The notes under the pieces are model-generated. The model worked only from the letters and a program-made list of their open reading frames with translations, did not search any database and was not told the origin of the DNA. DNA of 64,000 nucleotides from Zonotrichia leucophrys gambelii (lineage: Eukaryota > Chordata > Aves > Passeriformes > Passerellidae): the NCBI RefSeq assembly GCF_028769735.1, contig NC_088171.1:65772216-65836215 (forward strand), written 5' to 3'. Numbering within the stretch: the stretch's first letter is position 1; every line of letters begins with the position of its first letter. The translations under genes were made by a program, and so were the position numbers. Shown here in pieces: positions 35,201-47,500 of this stretch.

Positions 35201-38200
35201 AGGAGAATTAGAGTCATCATCTTTAGCATCCTCAGACTGCTACTGATATCAAGTACCCCTTACTTCATGGTTATAAATTTGCCATTCTATGACCTTTTTT
35301 TTTGCTACTTCATTTTCTGGATGCTATTGTGACATTCTTTCTTATATATTGTGTGTCCTTTCAAATGAGCCCTGCTAGGAGGATTTTAATCTGAGAAGTA
35401 AGCATATTCTTCAGGGTGTTTCCAGACTTCAGAGTGTAAGAGGATGATGCACAGCACAACTGACTCTTGCTGACGGTTAAAGCAGAATGCCAAATAAAGG
35501 CTACAGACAGGTGAAATATTTAGTTTTGGCTAACCCAACTCTACTTCTTGCCTCATTCTGCTGCTCTGTGTGTCATACTTGATTGTGGTCTATCCCTGCT
35601 CTTTCTACTGGCAGCTGATAGCTCTCACCAAGAAGCGATAAAGGAGATTATTTCTGGATAAAGTATATATTTATGAAAAGTGATTTCAAAGAATAATTAA
35701 CTCTGATTTGCAGTTGTCAGAGCATTACTTGAGATCTTCTCTTGCATTATTTACATTATTTAAGCAATAAGGTGGAGCTTTACGCTGGGTTTGAGAAACT
35801 AGATTTTTTTTAAATTACCAGCTAATTATGAGAAGTTTCAATCCAGCCAGAAGGCTTTGTTCAAACATCACCTGTTGCATGTGAGGCATGAGAGTTTGTA
35901 CCAACAGAACCCAGCTCTACTAGGAGAGACTTCAGAAGATTACAGCTTTGGAGTGCAAAGCCTCAACCAAAGCCACTTCTGCAAATTATGCAACCCTTGA
36001 TTTCAGAACTGGCAGAAAATGTTCTTCCCCCTTCATAGGCAGCAACTGTTACTACACATCTTACCATTGTTAAATTGTATTACACATTGTTAAACTGTAC
36101 CATTTAACACCTTCTAACAAAACCTTGATCAAGCTGTCTTGGAATTTTGTAGCTCTACTGCCTTAGAGTTACACAATGCAGGCTGATATTGGGTAACACT
36201 AATCTGGGTGATCCAGCTCACCCAATTTTTTGAAGTAATCAGAAATATATAAGAAAGCTTACAAAACTTTTCAGATGTGTGCCAACATAGAGAAGAAATT
36301 ATGTAGCTTCAGATAGAAGCCTGCTTGTATGGCAGTCTTTCAGACTCTTTTTGCCACTCTTTTCCTAACACTTCTACTTTTCTGTTTGTTTCCTCCACCA
36401 CCAATTCCATTGCTGAAATCAAAAAATTAAGTGATAACCACTGTAGGCATCCCCCTTTCCTAACTCCCATCAAGGCAGAATGTAAAGACCTTGCACACCA
36501 AAACATGCTGGTAACACTCAGATTTAACAGGTGAAACTTCCTCCAGAGACATAACATTTTCATGGTGATGGGTTTCCATTTTAACCTAGTGGGACTGCTG
36601 CAAAGAAACCTTTTATGGCAGGATTTTCCTGGGGCTTCCTTTTCTCAAAGGAAGAAAGAGCCAATTCAATTGAAAAAAAAATCCAAAAAAACAAAATCCA
36701 AATACTTTCCCAGAGCAGGTCACAGACCATGGATACCCAAAGCTCTGTTACTTCATAATTCAGGTTTATCCCACAGTGGACCAGAGATGAAGTCTCCATG
36801 AAATGCACAGGAATTTCTCCCACAAGCTGAGGTGGCTTCTGCAGCATCAAACACTGAATACACAGAAGCATTATCAGAACAGCAGCAATATCCATGTCTT
36901 GGGGAACACAGTGACAAGAGTGACTTCCCAGCTGACCTTATTGGATTTGTACAATATAAGCCTTCTCAAACCACTGGGAGCCATCCAAAATTGCTTCGCT
37001 AAAATAAAGTTTCATCAACCCTTTCACACTTTTCTCCCATACTTCAAAAACTTCTGTCAGTTGTAGTAGCTCATGAATCTTGTTGGAAGTAAAGCCAGAG
37101 GCTTTTCCTTGTAAAGAAGGCACAGTAGCCTTAGGGCATCATCAGACACTTTACCTCCAAAGGAAAGACTCCAGGGGCTGGGTGGCTCTAACCCAACACC
37201 AATAGCACAAAAAGGTCAAACCCAAGGATTTCTGTTCCCTTTGGGAGAAAAGCACACAGCATGGCTCTGTTTCCCAGTCAAGGCAGTTGTTTGCCACCCT
37301 CAAGGATGCTCTCTCAGGACAGGACAACACACAGCCCCTCCTCACAGGAGGCAGCAGCACAGCACCGGAATTGTAACCAGCTCCCTTTGCAGAGTCCTTT
37401 TCTGTTCTGCCAAGGTGACTGAGGCAGGTGATTTGGTATGGAAAGTGTCCTCTTTACTTTGAAGTCAAGGGAGAGGATTTTTCTAAATCATGATGTTTTT
37501 CTTTCTTCAGTCCAATCTTGACTTACGAGTCATTAAAAGTTACCTTGATTTGGAGCAGGAACTTTTCCAATGTCTTTGATTTCCTCCCTCAAAAGCCTGC
37601 TCTGTTCCTTCAGGCTTGCACATAGCCTCAGAGGCCCTTCTGTTTTCAGTAGAGTTCACAGTGGCTGAGCACATGAAAAGCAGCCTTGATGGTGGGTGGC
37701 TTTCTGCTGTGAAGTGTGACACTGACCTCCACCTTCCCCTGGCACTCACACCTGCTCCATATAATTCACATCATGCTCCTAAAAATGAGTTCAGAAAACC
37801 CTTTGATACAAGTTCATCAAGGTCTCACTCAGCCAGGGGAGTACATGTAATTTACTCACAAGGGGCCAGTGTGCTTAGCACAATGGGCTGCAGCTTTGCA
37901 CCAGTGGGTTTCAGCTGAGAAGCAAAAGGTGTGACAAGCTGGGCACAATGTGCCCACCACATCAAACACAGGCAGCTCCTGAGCGATAAACAGGTCATGG
38001 GAACCTTATAAAGCTCTCTTTTTGTGCCTTACTGAATGCAAGATACACAGATTCAGAGCGTGTTGGTGCGTTTTGGCCAAACAGAATCACAAAATCAAAT
38101 AAAATAACTAAAAAACAATAAAAAACCACACACACACACACACAACAGAAACAGCAAAACAACAAACACAAAAAGAAGAGACAGGTTCTGGACTGATCCT

Positions 38201-39683
38201 TCTTCCAATAAAGTCAGTAGGAGTTTTGTTGTGTGTACCAAACAGTCTTTCTTCTCTCACAAACAGTCTTCCTTCCCCCCACATCATTATATGTACCATA
38301 TATAACGATATATTTGATCAAAATATCATTAAGAGAAAGCAGGTTGGTTTGTGTAGAAAGGTGAAAGAAGACATGATGAAACAGAGCCAAAATGAAACAG
38401 AGAAAGAAGGTATTAAATTGTCCCAGAAGTTGTTTTACCAATCTAATATCAATTTACAATGAATACTGAAGCAGGATGACAGGAGTCTGACCCATATGAC
38501 CAAAAAACAAGACAATTACATAGATATTTAAAGACACATGAAGTGTCAGCTGAAACTGATGCCAGTAGTAATTTGAAAAAGGATACAATTTTTTCAGAAT
38601 CTGGTGTAAGATAGCAGATTTCTGTTGGTTTTCCAGAGAAGATGATTCAATGCCCTGTGATCCATAAATTAGGAATCACAACCATGACTCACCTCTTATA
38701 TTTGTAATACAGGTTGCCTCTGGACTTGTAACTTGTTCCCTGTCCTAAAATATGTTCTCCTTGTTCAATTAGCAGATGTGGGTCACTGCATAGTCTCATC
38801 TAGTGTGCAATTAAGAATTATTTCTAACTGCTTATGTCTAAAAAGGCTCTAATTAAAACAAGCAAATCTTATCCTTGGAGTTCTTAGCTTTCAAGCCTCC
38901 GCTGTTTCTTTAATAAATTACCTATGATTTCTTAGGAGCTGGGGAAAAGGGACAAGGGACTCCCACCACCCCATTCATTAAATGATTGTTGAATATTATT
39001 ACCACTTTTGTGCCTTTTGTTTTCATGGATGTACCTCTGTCCAGTGTCTGCTCACTTAATTTAGAAACCTTTCCACCAATTCTGGGTCACATTTCTCATT
39101 TCTCCCAGCAGCTTCCAAATTGAGATTTCAAGGGGATCACAGAATTTTCTCCTCATATTTTTCTTCTGACTTCTCTTTCTCCCCTGTACTAGCCTCAGCC
39201 CTTCAGTCTGGACTTTTTCTAAACAAATGAGCCTATTTCAAAAACTGAGCCCAGAGCATGTCCTCAGCAGGGAATGTGGCCTCCCCTGCCACAGAGGACA
39301 TTTGGCCAAAAAGCAGATCTGGTGAAATTCGTCATTGTTCCTCAACTCAGCCAAAGACAGAATGCAGAATTTGGGGCAGCCTTTGCAGTAGCTCCTGCCA
39401 TTTGTTAACCCCGCCTGCAAATACAGGAGTCAATAAGAAATGAGCTGGTTGTACCTGGGCAGTTTTCTACTGACGTAAGGCAACACAGAGAGCTGCCTGA
39501 AAGGAACCCCTGCTCTTTGATGGACGTTCAGTAATGGATTTGCTGCACCTAAAGCAAAGTTTTATTTCAACACTTGTTTTTAAAAAGCAGCAACCAGTTG
39601 TCCACACCCCAGTGATCTGTGTAATTGAGTTCATGACATATCGCAATATTTACTAAGAAAGTGGCAGATGCCAATTATTGGGG
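32260..39683. other. intergenic or intronic, with regulatory-looking patches
   Basis: No exon was recognised. Stretches that look like conserved regulatory DNA occur near 32460-32700 (CACGTG at 32462, CAGCTG next to TAATTA at 32554-32565), 34041-34055 (SOX-type palindrome), 35640-35850 (AT-rich with TAATTA-like motifs) and 38760-38960 (several AATTA/TAATT motifs). A CA run sits at 38126-38144. Open frames of 60-105 codons here show no family resemblance. Confidence 0.55.
38126..38144. repeat. (CA)n microsatellite
   Basis: A short CA dinucleotide run within an A-rich patch (about 38085-38175). Confidence 0.9.
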
Positions 39684-39840
<157 letters not shown>

Positions 39841-42292
39841 ATTAAAAAAGCACATCTGTATATGATGATTATGCTCAGAGTATTCCTGTTGAAAACAACT
39901 TTTATTTACTAAAGGATATTAAAGCTTGTTTAAAAAACATGTCCTCCATGAGAAGAGTGGCGGAGAGATGGAGTTAACAAGCTCATGTGTTATTTTACTT
40001 GAAACACTGAGTAATCAGTGGTTGTATGCTTTAAAAAATGTATTCCCGATATAATTTGTAATCCTTTCCTGGGGAGAGGACATAAACACTCTGAGGAAGG
40101 TGACATGGCTCTGAGGAGAGGACATTTCTCCAATGCAGAAGGGCTAGGCTTGGAAAAAGGAAAGGTTGGTTCTTCATAAAAAACTGCTGCTGAATCTCAA
40201 AGTGAGAGAGAAATAAGGGCAGCCACACCATGCAGGTTTTATGCTCATTTCCATCAAACTAGCAAATACAGAGGAGGCAGGTCACAGCTGCAAATACCTA
40301 TGAAGAATGGAGATTTTGAGGCCACACTTGGGCATTTGAAAGGACAAACTCCTGAGAGGGAAGTAAGTGTCTCAGTAAATCCAGAGTGAAATTGCACAAT
40401 TTGCCCTATGCTTGCCCTGGCTCTGCAGGTCAGTTACAGTGCCCTGCTTGAGGGACTGCATTTTCTTAGCACGTCGAACTAAAAATGCCCAAGCCTCCTT
40501 TCTAGTGGCCAAGATGTGGTCAAGATCTTCTAAACAGCATTTTGCCATGTACATGTGACACACTGTGTAAATCCCAGGGACCTTGGGCCTGCAGACCCCT
40601 CTTGCTCCCTCATGATGCTAATGGCTCTGCTCTTTGCCAGTCACTGGTTCATCTCTTTCTTCCTTCAGCCCCACTGGACAGAAACATTTAAACCCTTTCA
40701 GGTTGTTGCCACTTCTCCCAGCCCAGATTCCCCTTTCCTGTCTCACAGCAGCTGGGGAATGTAGGCAGACTCCCCAGTGATGTCTGAAGCAGTAACAGCA
40801 CACTGGTCTTGGTGACTGCCAAGGGTTTCAGCAGCTGTTGTCAGTGACTGCTTGTCCACAGAGATGCAAGAATGGTGCAGGTTTGGAGAAATTATTTGAA
40901 CTCCAGAGGCAGATGGTTTAATAATAGTTGTCAGAAAAAAATAAATATTTTTTTTTTAAAAATAGTGGAAAGGCATATATTCATTAATAACTACTTGAGT
41001 AAGACTTGAAGAAGAAACTGCTAGAAGTTGATTAGCATGACCCTTTAGGTAGCAAGATATTAACGGAATGTTTTCTACCTTGAGGGTTCAAAATTGAATT
41101 ACTATTCCAGGCTGTCCTACGTCTTGCAACACAGGATCAGCATTTCACATGAAATCAGTGAAAGTAATTCAGAAAGCTGGAAGCAGAGAAGATGGCAATG
41201 AGAAGATTAGCCTTTTATTTTCCTTTAAATGATGCAGATGTAACAAAGTGTGACACTGTGTTTATGAAAACACCTCAGTCTGACCCCACACCTGAGTACG
41301 GGTAGGCAACAAGGGTATTTCCTTTCTGTCATGAGGCTGGTGCTTACTGCCAGTGCTGGTCTGCAGCAGAGCATGGGTGTCAAAACACTTCTCAGATAAA
41401 TCTCAAGGATCTTTAGAGTCTGTGCACTCTGTACGTGGAAAGGACTCAAACATTGCATCTGAATTAATACAAGACTTTATGAAGATTCAGTAAGCTTTGT
41501 TCCTTTCTGAGCACAACAATTCACTGAATACTAGAGCTAGATTAATAAACCTCACAATCCTTGGAGCAAGACCTGTGGCCTGCAGCAAGTGTTTAGCCAC
41601 CACCCAGAGGCAGAGTCAATCTTCCATGCTTGTCTCTACCCTGATAATTACACTTGTAATTACTCTGAGCCAGGAAGAGCTGTAACAAAGAGAGGACCAG
41701 GTCAGGATACGCTCTAGTTGGCTGCTTAGGATGTTCCCAGGGAAGTGAAAGCCACGAATTCAAATGTTCTTGAGCAGGAAAGAAATACCAATGGTTTTGT
41801 CTCCCCTTTCAGAAATGGGTGGCTAAAAAGCTGCCACCACCCTTTCATGTAGCGCTGCCCAGGCAGAGCTCTGTGATAATTGCTAGAGGCTTGGAATCAG
41901 GTTTTCAGATCCCCTAGGGCTGCACTGAGGTTTTGGGGATGTTTTTAGTCAGAAGTATTCCAAACTGACATTAGGCACCTGAATCCTTTTGGAGAAAAGC
42001 CCTTTGCCTACCACTTCAGTCACACCTGTTTCCCACAGGTAAGACACATGCTGCTAAAGCAGGGCCTGAATAAAACCCAAAACATGTTAATTTCCTTAAT
42101 TTGACTTTTAGAAAACATAAAATGGAGAGAACATGCACTGCCTTAATTTCTTTTTTGAAACAGCTCTGCATTCATCAGCATTCTGTGCTCCAGTTAGCAA
42201 AATTCTATTTTCCAGTTTTGCAGACTAGCAATCACTTGAAATGCCAAAAAAACTTTTACTCCAATGGATGACTCTGAGACAAAGGCTGTGCT

Positions 42293-43075
42293 GTGCCCAC
42301 CTGGGTTGCTAGTGAGCAGCAAGTGGGTGCCAAGTACATGACAGAAGCAGTGATTTACTGGCAGAAGCATAAACACAGCAGGAGAGACTGGGGTACTCTT
42401 GATACTTTAAAAAAATATAAAAGTAGAAGCACTTTTGATTTTACTCTTAAGGAAAAAGTGACAGTGGGAGTTGACAGGGAACAGACTGTCTGCCCAAACA
42501 CTTCAGCAGCATTGAAGGAGAAGAAAACCAGAAGCTGGAAAAGCACCCAGCCTGTATCTGACATGGCTAATGACAACTATTCATCGTGCTTCAAAGTCGG
42601 ACATCTGGGTTCTTGCTCTTTGCCACCATCTCGGGAACTCCTTCTGCGAAGCTTTGGTGGCTTTCCACAGCTGCCAGGACAGCACGAGGATGTGAGGCTG
42701 ACAGGACTGAAGGATCTTTCTGCAGGAGCTGTGAGTGAGGTGCCAGCCCTGCTGCAGCACTCCCTGCCCATGCCTGGGGCTGTAGGTGTGCAGTTACTCA
42801 CCTGCTCTTATTTGGAGACCAAAGGCCCTGTCTTGGCCCACCCCTGGCAGGTGTTACCCTGGTGTTTGCTGTTGGAGGAGACTCAGGGGAAGAAGACAGG
42901 GGTGGAACTGGTGCTTAAGAAGCTGAAAAGAATTAAAAAAAAAAAAAAAACCAAAACCAACCCTGCGCCCCCAAAAACAAGAAAAAAACCCCCACTTGCT
43001 CCATCTAAGTTCAGCTATTCCTCAATTTACAGAAATGGAAAGAATAACATTGAAATTATTTACCAAAAAGTCTAG
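42293..43075 (+). other. 260-codon open reading frame, coding status doubtful
   Basis: This is the longest open frame outside the promoter island. It starts MPTWVASEQQVGAKY, has a hydrophobic stretch near residues 165-195, and ends in a Lys-rich tail produced by the A run at 42935-42950. I recognise no domain. An AATAAA signal lies at 43098-43103, only 23 bases past the stop codon, and another near 43221. By rough estimate a chance frame of this length is uncommon in 64 kb of this composition, but not rare enough to prove coding. No splice structure or upstream promoter is evident. It could be an exon of a lineage-specific or non-coding transcript, or chance. Confidence 0.15.
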
Positions 43076-44344
43076 TGCGCTCTTTCACTATTACAAAAAT
43101 AAAGTATTTTAGATGTCACTGTATAAAAATAGCCCATGACATCAGCTCTGTTTTGCCTCAGCTCCAGAAAACGCTGTGGACTACATGGGATGTGTGTGGG
43201 GTTGGAGGTATTTTTAGGTTGCCTAGTGGGGACTGTTGGGAATAAAATCGGTACTAAATCCATCTCATTCATTCAGGGAACAGAATTCACTACAGGGGAA
43301 GGGGAGAAAGCAGAAGCAGCTAATTTTTCTTACAACACCATGCTTTAGACACTTTCCCTGCATCGCCAAACAGAGAGAGGAGCAGCAGCTCCCTCTGGAA
43401 GAGCTAATTCATGTTTTCCCTCAGCTGACCTTTAAAAGAGCCCAGAAAGACTAAACAAGGCTGGAGGAATCTAGATTCTGAGGCTAAACAGCAAACTTTT
43501 TCCAAGGAGCTCCAAGAGCCACATGTTGCCAGCACCCCCTCTGAGACAGCAGTGTTAGTTGCGAATATCCTGTGCCAGCTTTTGTATCTTCTCCTCCTCT
43601 TCCTCACCTTCACCTCTGCCACAGAACCAAACTGTGAGTGACCTTTTGGGGGCTCTTTTCTGTCACATTCCTGAGCCTTAAGAGATTCAGATTTTCAAGT
43701 TATTATTTACAGCTGCAGTAATGAGGAACTCGGACAACAAATTCTAAAGCCATGAAATAACCAGACTGAATAAAACTTGCAGCTACATTTTCTTTAAAAA
43801 AGAAAAAAAGTTCTGAGGCATTACATTACATGATTTGCAATGTAATTGATAGCAAACAGCACAAGCCTGTTTCATTAGCGAGCAAACAACAACAGTAATG
43901 AAAAGACTTCTTGTTAAGGCACTAATCTCCCATTAAGGGACAGCTGTGAGGTTTCATGGACAATGTCACTCCGGGTACCAGCAGAAATCACAGTGTGTTC
44001 ACGTGCAAGGTTTGAAATCAATTTATGAGAAAGCATGAGCAGGTTGCAATTGCATTTCTGTTCCCTGCAGGAGGCTTCAAAATAATGAGGCATATTCTGA
44101 AAATTCTGTGGTTTTTTTCAGATTATAGGTTAGAAATATTATTAAAATAGGAGCTATAGGAGAAAGGCAAATTACTGAGGAAAGAGCTGCCACAAGTTTG
44201 CAGATTATTGCACCAAGGAAGAGACCATAAACCAGAGGCTCTCAGTATATTTTTATTGCAGTCACCTTTTGCATGCAGTGCTTGGCTCATGAGTTTACGT
44301 GCCGGGTACCCTGTCTGCACCGGGAGTACCTGTGCGTGCTCAGC

Positions 44345-44529
44345 AGATAACAGCTCCTCCTGTCCGCTCTGTTATCAGGCCAGAGGTCCCACGGCTGCCC
44401 GCCCTGACTCACACACCCATGGAGCCCAGGCGTGGGGAGGTGGAGCTGTGGCCCCAGCACTCTGAGCCGTGGGCTGGGTGTTTAGTTTGCCATATCTAAA
44501 TGGTGAAACGCTCGGTGCTGCGTGACTCA
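44345..44529. promoter_or_regulatory. candidate enhancer: GATA and AP-1/NF-E2 motif cluster
   Basis: Within 185 bases there are two GATA motifs (AGATAA at 44345-44350, and TTATCA, reverse of TGATAA, at 44372-44377) and two perfect TGACTCA motifs (44405-44411 and 44523-44529, the latter as GTGACTCAGG). The patch is GC-richer with several CpGs compared with its flanks. GATA plus TGACTCA pairing is typical of haematopoietic and endothelial enhancers. The call rests on motifs only. Confidence 0.3.
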
Positions 44530-47500
44530 GGGCTGCGAGCGCCTAAGTGGTGTCAAGCACAGCAAACAGCCTGTTTGGTAAACCAGTCAGCAAATACCTA
44601 CAGATGAGGGAAGAGCTTAAAGAAGTCTGGAATTCCCTGGGAATAAATCACAAGCACTAAACTTGCCCAAATTTAGCAAGCAGTGTTTTCCAAGCTGAAG
44701 GACTGTACCTACATGAAACACTCAAAAATTGCAAAGACAACGCAGCCCTGGCTCTTTCACAGATAGAACACAAAGCACTTTGCCAAGTAGGTCGATATCA
44801 TTACACTCCCTTTTTAAGGAGGGTGACAGAGGCTGGCCTGAGGAGGGGCAGCCTGCAAGAAAAAGTGTGGCCAAGGGCAGAACAAAAGTCTCCTTTGTCA
44901 CTTGCCAGTGACCTTCCAGTCTAAAAATACAGATATTCTCTTTTGTTGGATGGAGAGGGAAGGAGGTTGCTTCAACTTCAGATTTGTGCTTCAAATCAAT
45001 TATACTTTAAATTTATTTAATCTAATTTCTCAGATTTAAATTTTTCCCCTTATCAAATATATACTAAAAATACCAACAACTTTGTAAGAGGATCTGTTTA
45101 AACCAAAACCAGTCCCACTGTAATAAGTTCTTAGGTCCATGAGGCAGGGAGCCAACACTTGTTATTTAAATGGCCCCATCCTCCCTGTTACCAAAATTTC
45201 TGAATAAAATTAATATGATTCATATTCCTGACACAACAGCATGGAGAACAGGGGTTTGCAGAAGCCAGAGGAGACACTGGAAGAATCCATCTGTTCACAT
45301 TCCCCAGTAAAAGGCTGGTTTGTGAGCTTACAGGTTAATGGAAGAATAACAACATACAGCAGAGCCATGAGGGAGAAGGCAGGAGCTGTGATGAGGCAAA
45401 TGATCACAGCCTTGGCATCCTATATCCTGCCCCACAGTTAACGCCTCTTCTCCCACCCAGACCTTTTCTCTGGGCAGACTCCTCTAAGACTACTGTAACT
45501 GAGGAAAACAGAGAAAAATGCTATTGAGCAAGATGCTTGAAAGGTGAAGGATGGGTCTATTTGTCCTCCTCAGCTGCTGAAAGCAGGAACACAGAATAAT
45601 TAAACTCCATGTGATCTGCCGGCAAAACGTTTAGATGTGACTGCTTTGTTTCTCTGAGTCTTTGTTACAGAATCCATTGCTGGTGATGGTGGGATATTGC
45701 CATGCACAATCAAGGTGCTCCATTATCTCCACGTTCCTTTGAAGCAGGTCTTTCTCAGGAGCTTCGCTGCTGCTCCAACAGGTGTTACCTCATATGATGC
45801 CCAAAGTTTTCTCATTCAGTTTATTGTTTCCATCTCTCCCACTCTGGGTTCTTACATTAGACAAATTTCCCATCAAGCCCTGATAATGCAATAGAAAATT
45901 CTCACTGTGCTGCCTCTAGGACAGCTTTTGATTTGCCATCAGCCTTATGAATACTTTTACTCTGAGTTTCCTGGGAAGCAGTATCAGCTACATCTAGTCC
46001 AGCATTAGCTACTTTATGTGATTCCTTCCTTTACAAAGATTAAGAGGAATATTTCTTTTCAATTGAAAACTAAAGTCCACCTAGAGGGAGTATCTGAAAG
46101 ATCCTTGCTTCTCTAAACCATGCTCACATGAACAGCACCACAGCTTGCTTACAGAGTGAAAACATGTTTTTCTGCAACATCAAGCCCATCTCGCTCACAA
46201 GCAAGGGAGAGGAGGAAGAGTCTTGTGCACTCTGTATGATTTGTGCACCCACTAGCCAAGAACTGCCTGAAAAATAACTATGGTGAAGTCTTTCCTTCAG
46301 TCACCTTCAATGAGGCTAAGCATTTTTGTGCAGTATAGAAACGAATGGTCTTTTACACACAGTTTAATACACAAAGTAGGAGAAACACAGGATTTTTACA
46401 GTAAAAGTCACATTTTTGCTCTTAGAAAATCTGGATATTTTTCCAGAGAAAATTGTTAACATTAGAAAAAAGACAACACTTCCTCCTTCAAATTACAATG
46501 AACAATTGTGAGGTTTGATACACCTGGCCATTATTAGTTGTCTCAACTGTATTTATCTAAACTCTGTTTATAATCATAAACTCTCTTTCTGATTGTATCC
46601 AATATATAACACATATTGTAGCACACCAATAAAACTAGATATGAGTCACACCTTAGACAATGCATAGTTCAAGGACTTCACATTCATCTGCTGCTTTTAT
46701 TGCTAGCTGTGGTGAACTAGGCCAGTTACTTCAGCCCTCCACCAGGAATGGAAAAACACCAGCATGGCAATTCATGTGCTAGCAATCATCAGCTTTTGGG
46801 GTATGACCATAAAAAAAGGCGGCAAAACTGTCTAGGGAAGGGCTACTACTGCTTTTCCCAGTGCTTTCACTCTGTACTCCAAATGCTGTAAGAATGAATC
46901 CCTAAACTTACAGACTCCTTCACCCTGTGCCTGGCTCCCTTCCAGCTGGGGAAGCACATGAATACAGCAGCTGGAGACATGAGAAGGCTCAAAGAAAATA
47001 GGTTAACTAGGGAATGTTTAAACTCCTTTTTTACAAGCCCTTGCTAAGGGCCTGAAACCAGGAACTGTACAGCTTTTAAGAGCTTATTTTGTATCATATT
47101 AAGCCCAGAGTATTTATTCTCTGTCTTTGTCACAGAACACAGAAAGGAGAGGATCTTCTGCTGTACTGACAAGTAACCTTACCACTCTACTAATTTCCAA
47201 AGGTTCTGTTGTGGTTCTTCCTTTAGGCCATCCCAGGACAATGGGGCTCTCAACAATACCTGCAGACAGGACACAAAGCTGTCTCTCAGCCCTTGCTGGA
47301 CTGCTTGGCATTGCTGCCCCCTGCACAAGCTCCCTGCAACTTTGTGGGCAGCTCTGCAGTGCTGCCAGCCTCTGGAAACCACCTCCTTTTTCAGTGCCTA
47401 GCAAAGGGTTTCCTTTGAAAATTGTGGTCATCATCATTATCTGGCAGTTTAAGAAAAGGTGCACTAAATATTACCCTGGAAGTCAGAAAGTTCCTTATTG

